NCBI GenBank assembly: GCA_950106755.1
Contig: OX467090.1
Location: forward strand, 7,998,001-8,062,000
Direction: 5' to 3'
Length of the DNA: 64,000 nt
DNA from: Climacium dendroides
Lineage: Eukaryota > Streptophyta > Bryopsida > Hypnales > Climaciaceae
This document shows, piece after piece, positions 25,190 through 37,663 of the stretch. Both the position numbers and the translations under genes were made by a program. The notes under the pieces were generated by a model. That model had not been told where the DNA came from, ran no database searches, and was given only the letters and a program-made list of their open reading frames with translations. How positions within the stretch are numbered: the stretch's first letter is position 1; the number at the start of each line of letters is the position of its first letter.

Positions 25190-25860
25190 TGTTCGGTTGC
25201 TGCAGTGCAGACTCTGCAGGTTAGCTTTGTCAGAAATTGAGGACTTGAAGCTGTTTTGGGTTGGTAACTTATCATAATTGGACGCTGCATTTGGAAGGAA
25301 TCGAGGACTTGCAGCTGTTGCAGCTGTTTTGGGTTTTGGGTTTTGGGTTGGGGATTGTATGCCACATTTGGCGTAGTAATGTGTTACTGAAGTACAGACT
25401 CTGCAGCTTTGAAAGTAATTTGCACTCGGGGTGACAAATTTTACACGACTTGAAGCTGTTTTGGGTTTTGGGTTGGTGTATGGTACCCCTCATTTGGCGT
25501 AGGAAAGTGTGTTGCCGTGGTACACAATCTGCAGCTTTGAAAGTAATTTGCATCCGAGTTCACAAGTTTTAGAGAACTTGAAGCTGTTTTGGGTTTGAGG
25601 TTGGTGATTGCAAACTGCATTTGGCGTAGTAAAGTGTTGCTGTAGTATGGACACTGCAGCTTTGGAATAAATTTGCAGTCGAGGCCGGAAATTGTAGAGG
25701 ACTTGGAGTTGTTTGGGGGTTTGGGTTGCTGATTGTACGCTGCATTTCGCGTTGTGCAGACTCTGCAGATTTGGAAGAAATTTGCGTTGGAGTTCGCGAA
25801 TTGAGAGGACTTCAAGTTCTTCCGTACGTGTATTGGGTTGGTGATTGTACGCTGTGAGGG
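25190..25860 (+). repeat. ~126 bp tandem repeats upstream of the LEA_2 gene
   Basis: Units begin with CATTTGGCGTAGTAA-like sequence at about 25288, 25365, 25491, 25618 and 25743, with spacings of 77, 126, 127 and 125 bp and a partial unit before. Each carries CTCTGCAG, GAGGACTTGAAGCTG and a GGGTTTTGGGTTGGTGATTG stretch. A further copy lies inside the LEA_2 intron at about 27585-27745. ACGTG near 25822 resembles an ABA-response core. The array keeps several minus-strand frames open, which I treat as artefacts. Confidence 0.75.
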
Positions 25861-25893
25861 AAATTTGTGAAGGAATTAGGGTTATTTGTGGAC

Positions 25894-28167
25894 ATGGGGG
25901 AGAAGCAAGAATTTGAGAAGATGACGATGAGTCCCGGGGCAACGGAGGCGCAAGGGTTGAAGCCCCAGAAACCGATGCCCTTGTACAAGCGCCGCAAGTG
26001 CCAAGTCTGCTGCGGCGTTTGTTTAGTAATCTTAATCTCTCTCGCAGTCGTAGCGATTGCATTGAGTCAGACGATTTTCAAGTTCCGTGATCCCAAGATC
26101 ACACTGGAGGACGTGAGGTTGCAGAACATCTCCCTCAACTTCGACTTGGCGTCCATCTCGACCGTATTGAACGTCTCGGTGTCGGCGGACGTGAGGGTGC
26201 AGAATCCCAACTATTACGAGTTCAGGTACATACAAAATGGATTAATGTAGGTCCTATCTATTAATTTTTTCACGTTTTGGAAGTGTGAGAGTGAGCGTTC
26301 TCACAGGGGTTCTATGTCGGTTCAAGAACTCGTAACTGCAATTCACAAGTCACTGGAATTAGAATGTTTTTGTTCCAGAAATCTATCAGGAGTTTCTGGA
26401 GTTTCGATTTCAGAAGTTTTTGAAAACAAGATGAATCACCAGTGAGATATTGATATTGGTACACCCCTTTGAGGGTATTTTTCCATATCTATTTAGATAA
26501 TGGATTTTTATACTCTCTATCTGTTAATTTTTTCACGTTTTGGACGTACAAGAGTGAGCATTCGATCTCACAGGTGTTCTATGTCTGTTCAATAACTTGG
26601 AACTGCAGTTCACAAGTCGATCACTGGAATTTGAATGTTTTTGTACCAGGAATCAATGAGGTTTCTGAAAACAAGCTGAACCACCAAATAATTCGTAAGC
26701 TTTGAGAATTCATAAGCTCTTCTATCTCAGTATTGAAGGTGGAATTGAAGTTGGGGGATTTGTGATACAGAATTGAGTCTCTTGCCTATAACTTCATTTT
26801 ATTTTCAGAGTTCTGCTGGAAATTTGAAAAAAAAATGGATGCGAATTAGCTGAACTGATATACGTTATCACAATTTCTTGAATACAGATAGAATGAATTC
26901 ATTTACTGGAAATAAATGCCTGTTGTATCTGAATCTAGGAAAACTCGCAAAATGGGGTGATGTCACATTTCCAGATACAAATACACAAGAATCGAATGTC
27001 CTAAAACCTCAATTTCGCTACATTAACTGCATTCCATGCACCGTTTTGACATTTACATAGCAAAGTAAATTTCATCCACTACATTGTGCACCAATAAGCT
27101 AGGATTTCTTCCCCTCCCACCCCCTGGATCATTTCATTTCCTCCCATTCTTGAGGGTCCACTGTGCCATTTTGAAGGAATTGCATCAATTTAAATAAAAT
27201 GGCGATCAATTTCACTACCTTGTTTCTTTGAATAGCATAAACTGCCAGCGCTTTTGATCTTTGAACCGATTGTCATATATAAGGTAGAGGCTTCATTTAC
27301 GATGCAATACGTTACAGTTCCATTGACCATACTAAGTGTAAAAATACTTTATCTATGAACAATTACTTTGTGCAATTAAGTTTTAGCTTAATACAAACTA
27401 AATGTGCAAAATGTAAATGGGTGCAAGTTTCTCGATTATTGTAGGGAAAGGTTCAAACTTCTCCTGTATGGTGTACGGAACCTCTCCCTTACTGCTGTAT
27501 GGTGAATAGAGACTTGGCATCATACTTTGTTCATCTCCCAGAAAAAGAATTTTGGTGGGTTCACTACAGTAGTTGAAGTACCCTATGATTTTGGTTTTGG
27601 GTTGGTGACTGTAATCTGCATTTGGCGTAGTTATGTGTTCCTGAAGTACAGATTCCGCAGCTTTGGAAGTAATTTGCATCCGAGCTTGCAAATTTTAGAG
27701 GATGGACTTGAAACTGTTTCCAGCATTGAGGTTGGAGATTGTGAATCCACCAATACTTATATGTACTTGGTTCATCTCCGAGCAGAAGAATATGGTGGAT
27801 TTACTAAATGATATTGAATTTGATTTTGGAAACTGTGTGCAGGTACAGTGACAGCCGCATGATGATGTTGTATCATAACAAGGAAGTGGGCGTGATCGAG
27901 CTCGGGGCGGGTACCATTCGGTCTCGTAAGACGGTGGATCTTCCTGCGGTCGTCACCGTGCAGGCGGTGAGGCTGCTGTTCAACGCGGTCCAGGACATCG
28001 CCTCCAATGTGGCCACCTTCAACGTCAACGCAGTGTTGTCAGGGCGAGTCAACGTGGCCAGCATTATCAAGAAGCATGTCACCGCCATCGCCAACTGCTC
28101 CGTGGATGTGATTATTAGTAACTCTACTTTGAGTCGATATGACTGCAAGCAAACAATCAAGCTCTGA
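25894..28167 (+). CDS. LEA_2 / NHL-like membrane-anchored protein, two exons
   Basis: The exons are 25894-26225 and 27843-28167, giving 218 residues. The donor is TTCAG|GTACAT and the acceptor is GTGTGCAG|GTACAG; both halves of an Arg codon meet at the junction. I chose the ATG at 25894 (GACATGG). The cytosolic N-terminus is charged, with the basic stretch YKRRK just before a hydrophobic segment at about residues 39-58, which predicts a single-pass anchor. The rest is a LEA_2 beta-sandwich: the characteristic NPN is at about 104-106, followed by FRYSDS, the LYHNKEVG strand, and a C-terminal NCSVDVIIS strand. Known LEA_2/NHL proteins (YLS9, NDR1/HIN1-like) sit at the plasma membrane or endomembranes and are linked to stress or immunity. 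The exact role here is unknown. Length is normal for the family and no damage is seen. Confidence 0.9.
27585..27745 (+). repeat. Intronic copy of the LEA_2 upstream repeat
   Basis: Sequence around CATTTGGCGTAGTTATGTG, followed by CGCAGCTTTGGAAGTAATTT, matches the ~126 bp unit of 25190-25860 in the same orientation, inside the 1,617 bp intron. A second small duplication (GTTCATCTCC...GAATATGGTGG-like, about 27526-27560 and 27765-27800) flanks it. Confidence 0.7.
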
Positions 28168-29631
28168 CTGTTTCGTTGTTCCACCTTTTCCATCGCCAGT
28201 TTATGTCAATTCTAGAGGGAGGTTCATGTATTCTTACACCGGTGTATGTCAATTCTTTCACCAGTGCAAGTCAATTCTTACATCAGTTTATGTCCAGTTT
28301 TGTACAAGGATTTCACAGGCTGTAAGTTTAGCACATACTGCATACTGGTTGACGGGACTCTGCAGCTCCAAACCACCTTGCCATAAACTCAGTGTTTTTG
28401 TAAATATTGGTAATACCTGTAAGGTTCTGTTATCACTGGTGGTCTTGTGATCCCAAGAAATTATTGTATTGCATGCTTTTGATTCTACTGTATCATTCTG
28501 TTTCTACTGTATCATTCTAATGAAAAGAGGGGTCTTACCACGGCAATGCAAGAGCGATGTTGGAGTGCAGAGGTCTGCCGTAACCAACATGAGTTAGTAT
28601 GCCTGTTCATAGCACTCACATTCTGTTGCATTTTTGCACGTTCATAATTAGTGGTGCAAACCAGGCCTGAGATAATCAGTGGAGTTGAGCAGCACTTGGT
28701 GGAATTGGGCATATTGGTGAATTCCGTGATTCTCTAACTCGTGCATTTTTTCCACTGAACTTGTAAAAGAAACCCTAATATTAGGGATTATTTTGAAATT
28801 TTAGCTTTTAGTCTTTTCTAAAAGCATAAATGTGCATTCGATTAATACGTACTTAGCATCAAGGGCAGAATTCATACACTTCAGGTCACAGGAACTTCAT
28901 ATGGCAATGACAAGGGGCTTCGATACTTGTATATACATATGCAGAGACCATTGGGTTGATGCAATGTGTACACCCATTATGCATCACATAACCCCCAAAC
29001 TGTCATCATTTAACCCCAAGTGTTGTGGCATCTAAATGTATGAATTGGAAGTTGAAATAAACCTTTAAGGAAGTTCTAAGGAAGACAGAAAAATACACCC
29101 AAAGAAAGAAGAATCCGTATCAGGGCTACAATTTGAATAACAAAATGATGTTCTAAATGTTACTATAATTGACTAGTCTATTTTAAATTTTCGTTGAATA
29201 AGCCCAGTTCATTTGAGTTCCATCACTGTACCATACAACGCACACACAACTTCACCACATGAAACTGAAGATTGCCAATTTTGAAAGTGCCCCACTTATC
29301 TTCAGCAAAAGCCTCAGAGCCGTCCACCAAGATGCTACAAATTACAAGCCAGGCCCAGCAATTGATGAGTAGGATGCTCATATAAATGTGAACAGACACA
29401 TTCTTCACATGCATAGGGTAGAACCACCCATAACCGACTGAATAAGCAACTGTGGACCTGAGGTGGAGTACAATAATGAAGCAAATGTTTTCACAGGTGC
29501 AGAGATGGAAATGAAGGGGAATGCCAAAATTTGGTAATTTTATTGCTTGAATTGGAATTATTATGAAATTTGGAAGGCAAAAGTTGGTCTAGACCCATGT
29601 CCAATGTGTAGACTGTTCCAAAACTGCTCAT
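28168..29631. other. 3' flank of the LEA_2 gene and intergenic sequence
   Basis: The first ~330 bp (to about 28500) are T-rich and probably include the 3' untranslated region; a loose repeat of TATGTCAATTCT/GTCAATTCTTAC lies near 28200-28290. Beyond that I see no gene. Confidence 0.4.
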
Positions 29632-29783
29632 TTAACCCATTAAGGACCAGGTTGATGAATGGAGTGAAAAAGTGGTTGAAATTGACATGTTTTCATTAGT
29701 ATCCACTTTGGCTACTAATGAAAACATGTCAGTTTCAGCCAGTTTTTCATTTCATGTCATCGACCTGGTCCTTAATGGGTTAA
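29632..29783. mobile_element. Foldback MITE with TTAA ends
   Basis: The element begins TTAACCCATTAAGGACCAGG and ends with the exact complement CCTGGTCCTTAATGGGTTAA. Arms of roughly 65 bp are joined by a short loop around 29700-29712. TTAA at both ends with CCC/GGG just inside is the pattern expected of piggyBac-type insertion. It has no coding capacity. Confidence 0.65.
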
Positions 29784-30401
29784 GAGACTACTTCTTGTTC
29801 ACTTTAGCACGCCAAACCAAGCAGATGTGTCATGAAAAGAATGGAGGAATTGATGGTGGAAAGTTAAGAAATAATGTGTGGAAATTAATCCAGTGGCTCT
29901 TGAATTTCAGCCCCTATTGATTGCCCATGAGGTTGTGGTTAGTAATGGGTGGTTCTACCCTAACTGCAAGCTAGCAGGACTAGGCAAGATTCTCGTCAAT
30001 GCTTAAAGTGACAGATTAAATGAACAAGGTCGTCAGTGTAGGTCCAAAATCCACAGATTTGTGCTGGTGCAAAGGCCATGAGAGACTTACTTGGAGCAAA
30101 AGTGACTTACGGGAATTTGAGCAGGAAGTTTTTCATTCACAACATCTAGAGGACACCCCCACCTCCACCCCTAGATATATTGTGGAAAGTTATGAATCAT
30201 TCCATTTTGATTATTGAGATGAAAGTTACAAGGAGTTTTAGTTGTGGGTAGTTTATGGGTAGTTATAAAGTTTTTACTCTAAGATAAACTTTGAAATCTT
30301 TTATTTGACTCAATTTTCAATATTTTCGGAAAAAATAAAAACATTAGGTGTAGATTGTTTATTACAACATTACAACCATTGGGATTGGCATTTTTCAATC
30401 A
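29784..30401. repeat. Intergenic with left part of repeat R5
   Basis: About 30175-30401 is homologous to 11190-11418. The homology stops at TTTTTCAATC, where the Helitron is inserted, and resumes at 31269. I see no gene in the first part. Confidence 0.6.
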
Positions 30402-31268
30402 TCATACCACTAAAATTATAAGTCCCTCTGTAACATCACAAATGCTACCATTAATACTAGGGGCTTGTGCTTGCTATGCTACACATTCATTGTATCACAT
30501 ATTAGTAAGATTTTGATATATTTGAATAGAATGCATGATAATGATTTCAATAAGTCTTTAAAATAATTATTTTTAATATTTTGTAAAAATATTTTCAATC
30601 ATGCATACATAGAAATCGTATTTTTACACAATGTGATATTACAAAAATACAGTAGTAGTTTGCAATCACTTTTGTAATATCACTTTTTACAAAAGGTGAT
30701 ATTATAGAAATAATATAGTTGTTGCAATTGAGGTGATATTAAAGAGGATCCATAGGGATGATATTATAGAGGTAGAAAATCCATTGCTTCTCTTGGCTTT
30801 ACAATTCTTTGCACTTCTATGATTTTGTGCTTTTGTGAGCTTTGAGCTTTCATGATTTTAATTTTCTATTGCCACTACCAAATGATTTTAAGAAATTTAT
30901 TCAATTGAAGCAATTTTGGATTCCACAACAATTAATTTTTTCACAAAGTTTTTGAGATTTATAAGTTTTTCTTTTCAATTCTTCAATTTGGGTTGCCATT
31001 TTTTGTAACAATGGAGTCAAATTTCTAATGCATTCTAATGTATGTGTATCTTTTATAGTATTTATCATTGCATATGTTTCATTCATCATTCAATAAATTT
31101 CTATTGTACGTTTCAATATATGCTCACTGATAAAAAAATTATACAAAGATTTCAATCATTTTTATCTGAAGATTTATTGAAATTTTTGTTTTGCATTCTA
31201 TCTAATACAAAAAAATTATTATAAAATTTTGATGATGAATACGTAGCATAGCAAGCGCCAACCACTAG
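30402..31268 (+). mobile_element. Non-autonomous Helitron, plus strand (867 bp)
   Basis: It starts TCATACCACTAAAATTATAA after an A and ends GCATAGCAAGCGCCAACCACTAG before a T; TCATCAT at 30399 leaves a 3-bp ambiguity at the 5' end. The insertion interrupts repeat R5, whose uninterrupted copy lies at 11190-11595, so both ends are independently confirmed. A second 3'-end motif in reverse orientation (CTAGGGGCTTGTGCTTGC at 30457) shows a nested or composite structure shared with 22662-23550. Confidence 0.85.
30901..31089 (-). other. Small conserved frame inside the Helitron family, second copy
   Basis: This 62-codon minus-strand frame is the counterpart of 22866-23096, again antisense to its Helitron. 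The two peptides agree over most of their length (DTHTLECIRNLT, MATQIEELK). The starting ATG-ATG-AAT is kept. Function unknown. Confidence 0.3.
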
Positions 31269-31497
31269 TTCTGTAAATAAATTCTTAACAATTTAGTATT
31301 ATGAATCATTCTCTACTTCCTTCTACTTACTATTTTTTTCCTATATGTTGTACAATTCCAAATGATCTAAAATTTTTCAATCATGTAGTCAACTTGTTTT
31401 AAAGAATGAATCCAAAGAAGCACCACCATTCTGGACATTTTCAAAATTTCCTATAGTTACATGTATCCAAAAATGTTTTTCCAAAAATGTCTTTAGG
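31269..31497. repeat. Right part of repeat R5 and a TTAA-type element end
   Basis: 31269-31450 continues the homology to 11421-11595. CTTTAGGGGTTAA ends at about 31497; immediately after it, sequence becomes homologous to 61649 onward. That break of homology at TTAA suggests the right end of another TTAA-bounded element whose left end I could not find. Confidence 0.5.
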
Positions 31498-33030
31498 GGT
31501 TAAAAGCTTCCTTAATAACAATACTCTCAACTTTTAATCCCTTGTCAATTATTCAATAGTTATTTCATTTGATGGGCCGTTTTGTCATGTATTCATATTG
31601 CTCTTATTTGGCTTTTGTGAGAGAAAGTGAAAGCCATCCTTTGAAGTTGAAAGGTGAGAAAGAGTGAATGGTATAGCTTGATAAGTAACTATAGGTTTGA
31701 TTGGCATGCTTAACCCCTAAAGCCCTAAGGCCTTTTTTCTTTCTAAAACCACTCAAAATGGCCATTCCTATTGCAAGGTACAAAACTCTAGAAATTTTTA
31801 TTTTTTGGGCATATCTAACTATAGGATCTTGCATTGCACTAGTATAAGAATGTTTAGTAGAAACTTCAAAAACATTGACTCTGTAGATGGTAGGATGTTT
31901 GCATTTCAATTAAAGAAAACAAGTTTTTTTTGTTTTTTTTCATGTTTCATGACTAGATTTTTTGACTTTGAATCTCCTTATTTTAGATTTTCTATACTAT
32001 TGAGTTTGAGATTAAAAAAATTTATGTTGAAGATTTGAATTGAGAGTTGGGAAAAAAAATTCAAAAAGAAAAACACTTGATTTTCATTCACGAAAAAATT
32101 GTTGAGTAGACGTAGGTCTAAAATTCAACAAAACACAAAATTATTAATAGCTCTAAGATGGAATTGAAACACCATAATCCCAATAGTGAGTTTGTTCTTG
32201 CAAGTAAACTTAACCTTATCAAACAATTTTTTTTGAAAAATTGTGAAAATTGCATTAAAAGGTGAATTTCACAAGTTGTTTTTTCAAGAAGATGCTTAGA
32301 TTGCCTAAAAAACAAGATTGGTCCTAACTTTCACATCACTTATCCAAATAAAATGAACTAAAGATTCAAGTGTAGACAAAAATAAGATCTATAAGAATTT
32401 TTTAAATTCTATTTCAATTTTTTATAGATTTCTTTTTCTACCTAGTGAAGTGAACACTATGTTTAAAATGGCATAACGTTTGCTCCTAGGCACCAATTGA
32501 AATTAAAATCATATTCCCACAAAACTAATGATTTTTTTTCTATCTTCTAAGAAAGATTTTAAAAAATCATAAAAAATTGAGGTCATAGGAACTTGCCCAA
32601 ACTCTCAAGTGTCCCTATAAGGGACACTTAGGACTTTAGGGGGTAATTCACTACTAGATCATATTGGCTTATCCATCCACCTATACCAAACATTAAGTGC
32701 AAGATTACATTTTGTTCCTTAATTGTTATAAGCACAAAATAGCGCCTACTTACAACTACCATCCTAAACTTCTCAAAACTCCATTCTTGACTCTTTGTTT
32801 TGACTCTTTTACAGATGCATTCATTGTGGCTATCATAATTGTAGATATGGTTGATACAAATTATAATTCTTGAAGTTGATTCAAATTTTTGAAAATCTAA
32901 GAAAGCACATTTTATTTCAAAATTCATAAGGTTTTATAATTCATCTTTTAGACATGTATTCATTATGCTGAGGAAGAATATTACATTCTTATTTATCAAC
33001 AGCACTAGCATGTGAGCATGGAGCGCCGAG
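31494..33030 (+). repeat. Dispersed repeat R3, 5' part, interrupted
   Basis: 31498-31713 and 32643-33030 together are collinear with 61649-62190. Shared phrases include TTTGATGGGCCGTTT, GAAGTTGAAAGGTGAGAAAG and CTTATCCATCCACCTATA-like sequence. The 929 bp element at 31714-32642 splits the repeat. Confidence 0.75.
31714..32642. mobile_element. TTAA-bounded transposon, piggyBac-like ends
   Basis: The left end TTAA|CCCCTAAAGCCCTAAGG and right end complement CCCCTAAAGTCCTAAGTG form terminal inverted repeats. TTAA precedes the left end (31710-31713) and the mutated GTAA follows the right one (32643-32646). The uninterrupted paralogous site at about 61867-61880 reads GCTTAATTCACC with a single TTAA. 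This fits insertion with TTAA duplication. Internal frames are short and show no transposase, so it is non-autonomous. Inner right-end sequence is related to 55516 onward. Confidence 0.72.
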
Positions 33031-33379
33031 CTTGTAAGTTGTAAGTGGGGAGCCTTGAAATATATTTTTTCAACTTTCTTACTAAAAGTATTATTTTTGG
33101 AAAAAAATATTGATGGAGAAGAAAATTTATTATTTAAAAAGAAATTCATGACCTATGACCGCTATTTCTATAACCGTGGATTTTGAGATTTATTTTTCAG
33201 AAATTGCCACTTTCCAATTCTAGCAGAAAAACAACTTCATATTGTAATATACAATTCATCATTCAATTCAATTTCTACAAGTTTCATGTCTAGCCACTTA
33301 CAAATTATTTTGAGAATACAATAGAATATATTAGGCAAATACAACTCACAAATACAATAATAGATAAGGTAAACCAGCC

Positions 33380-33800
33380 CATTATGGTCAGAATGAGGAG
33401 TTTGGCATCATCTTGTTGCTGAAATTTTTCAATTTTTTTCCTACATTAGTACAAGTGTGAGAAACAACAAGTGTAATTGAAATTAAATTTTTTTGACAAA
33501 GTATGAATTCGCTAGGACTTTCTGAAGCATTAAGCCCAAAAGAGTCTATAGACTACTTTAAGACCAACAAAATCTAAATCTGTAATGCTCATCGCATTGC
33601 TTAATGCAGTCAAAATATTTTCTATTACAGAAGACCAAAAAAGTCAATTTTACAATGGACTTCACACTAAAAACTTAGAAGTTCCTAATGAGGTCACTGT
33701 TCACTCCATTGCTGTCATGTAAGACATGCATTGTTACCCACATCCCACATCATGAAAAAAACCCACAATGAGCCATTTCTTAGGCAACCACAATAGGTCA
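33380..33800 (+). repeat. Dispersed repeat R2, plus copy
   Basis: Homologous to 55085-55511 in direct and to 6596-7010 in inverted orientation; landmarks are GTGAGAAACAACAAGTG and GTAAGACATGCATTG. Class unknown. Confidence 0.65.
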
Positions 33801-33994
33801 TTTGACCACAATGGGCTGTCTTACCTTATAACCTAACCTCCACTAATGCTACTCTACATCAACGCTTTGCTTTGAATTCATTATAGACATTCTATACACC
33901 AGCATAATTTGGAGCCTTATAAAATTTAAACTTGTGCTACCACATTCAAGTCTCATGGACCTCTTGCAAATGTATTCCAACCTAATGGAGTGAC

Positions 33995-34150
33995 CATTAA
34001 TTGAAAAAAATATATATAAATGAAAAAAATGAGAGAAAAATTTTTAAATGGAAAGAAAAATGAAAAAATGAATGGAAAAAAATGAGAAAAAATAGAAAAA
34101 AATGAGAAAAAAACAAATAAAAACATTTGAAATGAAAAAAATGGCCGAAT
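33995..34150. repeat. A-rich low-complexity tract
   Basis: The tract consists of repeats of the form GAAAAAAATGAGAAAAAA. No coding content. Confidence 0.7.
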
Positions 34151-37100
34151 ATTTTTTTAAATGGATATATAATCATATATCTTTTCTTGGATTAGAGTTC
34201 ACAATTATGGGTTTTAGCCATTCATAACTTCTTTAAAAACATTTAAACACACTCTCAAATTTCAAAGATGCATAGGGTTGTTGCATTCCATATGCTTCAA
34301 ATCATTTCAATTGTACTAAATTTTAATACAATACGAAAAGAATGAATAAAAAGATGTAGCTAAGACTATTTTAAACTATGATGATGTTTGCTTTAACTAA
34401 AAAGCTTCATTTTGTTGAAGTTATAACTTGGTGCATGAATGAATTTATCTTCATGGATGTCCATCTTACAAAAATATTTGTATAGGTAGTACAAGTGCTT
34501 GCAATTAACATACTATTGATGACCTCCAATGGTTGAAACTATTATGTTTGTAAAATTTGAGTATGTGCACAAGAAGTGCATATTCATTGTAATTCGGTAT
34601 ACACTTTTATTAAGGTTGAACCCGGTCTCTAATGAAACAATTGCACCTAGTTTTAAGAAAGGCAGCATTGTTACTCCTAGTATTTCTCCTTTGACATTGT
34701 TAATACTTTCCTACTTGTTCCATTGTTTTATAGTTGGTGCATTTGCAATTTGTCATATAGTTTGATTGTTTTGAATTGTTGGATACACATTTGCATCTTG
34801 TGGAGGTCGTTGATCTTACAATACACTTTTGAACATTTTAGACATATTGAATAGTCAATGTGAGGACAAAGTAGGACGCTCTTGCAAACAAAAGTTAGCG
34901 TGTTGTAGTAGTAATATCTCATTCCAACTCAAATTTGTTCTAGTCATAAGAGATCATACCTCTGATACCTTAATCTAATCTACAATTACCTTGCATTTGT
35001 TTCTTTTCACACAACGTTCAATGTCGTCACCATAGAACCAAAAGTCCACCACTACCTCTTGCTTACTCTTGAAATCTTCTTTTTTCTTGCGATAGCTAGT
35101 AGTAAGGGTTCCCTTTGACTTTTAGCAATTTTCGTAGAGCATTTGGTATTTGACTGAGTTATTGAGCAAAACATTTTGCATTTTATTTGTGGTTGATCCT
35201 CACTATGTACCACTTTGAGGTGTTGCAGTCACTTTCAAATGCAATTGTCACATATAGAGAAGTGGTTGCCTTGGACAATTTACCTTTGTCCCTAGAAGAA
35301 TTGACAAAAGCCATTGAGGACCAGGTTTAAACACGGGGTTGAAAAAAGTTGATTTTATCCACTCTATGTGAATCTCCAGCATTGCTGTTTGGTATGTCCA
35401 ACTTCCTCTTTGTGCTTCTAAATATTTCTTCTCCTTCCAAATGAGGTATGCGAGTTCCAACACCTCCAGCTTCGGGTAATATAATTAGTACCATTGCAAA
35501 TTTTTTAGGATCTCTGCTTTGTCTTGTAGCTTTCAACTTCAACTCTTCCTTCTTTCAACCAAACATAGATGTATGGCCTCTCAAATATATACAATATTTT
35601 GTCATTTGTACCATGCACGGATATTGTCTTTGTAAGTGGCATTAAACAAATTGTTTCCTCAGTTTTTTGACATTTGAAGCCACTTGTTATAAATTGTTTC
35701 TCATAGATTGCACAAAAGCATGTCTACCATCTCTACCAAATTCAAATTCTAGAAATCCATTTTAAAAAAACATAATTGGGTTCAAGTACACCAATAGGAG
35801 CCCATAATAAACCTTAATTAGCTTTTTTGGACAATGATTTCTCGCTTAATGGGCAATGTTTGTGGTAATGAATAACTTGCTTGAGATAATGAATAACATA
35901 TATCACTTGACACCTCGTACGACTTTGAAAAGTTGAATAATAAAATTTGAAACATTTTCCACTACGTTCTTGCAATGTCCGTTTCATTCCGCACATTCTA
36001 TAACATTGTCTTTCTTTGCACATTCTAGGATGTCATCTCTCTTTGCTCTTAGTGGATCTTGACCTAGAAAGATCTCAATTGTCACTATGGCACTAATGGT
36101 TAGGGATTTAAATTCCAAGAACTTAGAACTCCTCTAGTTTCGTAGTTGCTATGGACAATATGAGGGCATGAAGGGAGAGTTTTAGCAAGAGAGAGAAACA
36201 ATTGCACGGAGAGAAATTAGAGAAGGATTTTGAGAGGAAACTAAACAATAAACTTGAAATTAGCATACATAAATGTGAAAAGGAGATTGCCTTTCACAAT
36301 GTACAAACAAAGAAGTTTTTTTTAAGAAGAAACGGGATTAGGTTATAGAGGACTAAACCCTAAATTTGTTGAAGATATTGCCTTAATCACCAACACAAAT
36401 GTTAAAGAATTGTTTGAAAAGTACTCCAAATTGAGTCCAACCTACACATTGTTGAATCCCAATACAATTTTTTTTCATAAAATTAATCAAGTGCAACAAT
36501 TCTTGTTTCGGTTCTCAAATCCACTAATGGGGATTCAAGAACTTTGAATGGCAACCATAGTGGTTGTACATCCTAGCAATACAGAGTTAGGTTTTGCAAT
36601 ACAAGAGCAATGGTTAAGAAAGAGGGAGCAAAGGTTATGCCAACCAATGCTAGGTCTTGTGATCTTTTAACAACCTTTGTCCTTACCAGGTATTGCAAAG
36701 TGATTTAGATCTAATCTAAAATGTTGCTAAAATTGAGAATGAGCTTCTTATGATTACCACAAGTAAAGTTAATTGATTAGAGGTAGAGCATAAAAAATCA
36801 TAGACAAGCTTCTTGAATTAAAGTTGAACATGGATGTAGATAAGATAGTACAACTCCAACTAGAGTTCAAAAGAGTTGCAAAGGCGATACTTAAATACAA
36901 GATGCAAGTAGGTTTTCATATTTTCTTATTCTAGTCTTCCACATGTATTAAATTTGTACTATTTGTATTGTTTGAATTATGTCATGGATTAATAATATTT
37001 TTTTGGAGCTTAATATTGCATTGTTGCTTCACAAGCAAGCTATTGGAATTTTCTATAGGCCATGTTGAACACAAAAGGTCGGAAAAAAACTTGGATGATC

Positions 37101-37654
37101 CAAGAGGTAATATACATTATTTTGAAGGAAAGTTGAATGGTTGTCAATTAGTAGCAAAATCTAGTTGAGAGAGGGCAATCAAAGGTGAGAATTGGTATCA
37201 AGACATTCAAATAGAGCAATTTGGAGTAAAATGAACTCTTCAAATTTTGCGGAAGGAGATTATGGAGATGAAGAGATGTAGCACCATTGTTCAAAAACAA
37301 TGTGTGGAGATGAAAAAGTTTGTGGCCTATCATTGTACTCAAACCAACACACCATCTAACAATGACAAACAACCTTGATTTAAACACTTCTCCCTTACCA
37401 CCAACTATGGATTTGGAGGTACCAACTAGCCTTCCTATTTTTAGTTAAAAGAAAGAATTGGAGAGGGAGAGTTTTTTTTCGAAGTACCAAAAATAGGGAT
37501 ACCACTAAGTATTTCAAAAACCTTAGTCAAACCCGATTGTGGTTTTGGAGGTACCAGCCAAACTTCCTATTTTTAGTCAATTTATTTTATTTTATTAATT
37601 TATAAAATTTTAATATTAATTTTGGAGGGGGACCAAAAATAGGGATACTACCAA
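34151..37654. other. Intergenic, no recognisable gene
   Basis: Frames reach only about 79 codons and show no domains. No terminal repeats were found. The block may be decayed mobile DNA. Confidence 0.45.
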
Positions 37655-37663
37655 GCACTCCAA

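Noticed and set aside
25114..26062. Minus-strand frames of 83-190 codons across the LEA_2 upstream repeats
   Set aside because: They are generated by the ~126 bp tandem unit and overlap the LEA_2 exon; no domain is present.
31710..32646. Harbinger-type TAA target duplication for the 929 bp element
   Set aside because: The two other foldbacks have TTAA on both sides of C-rich ends, which TAA would not explain; I keep TTAA but note the right copy is mutated to GTAA.
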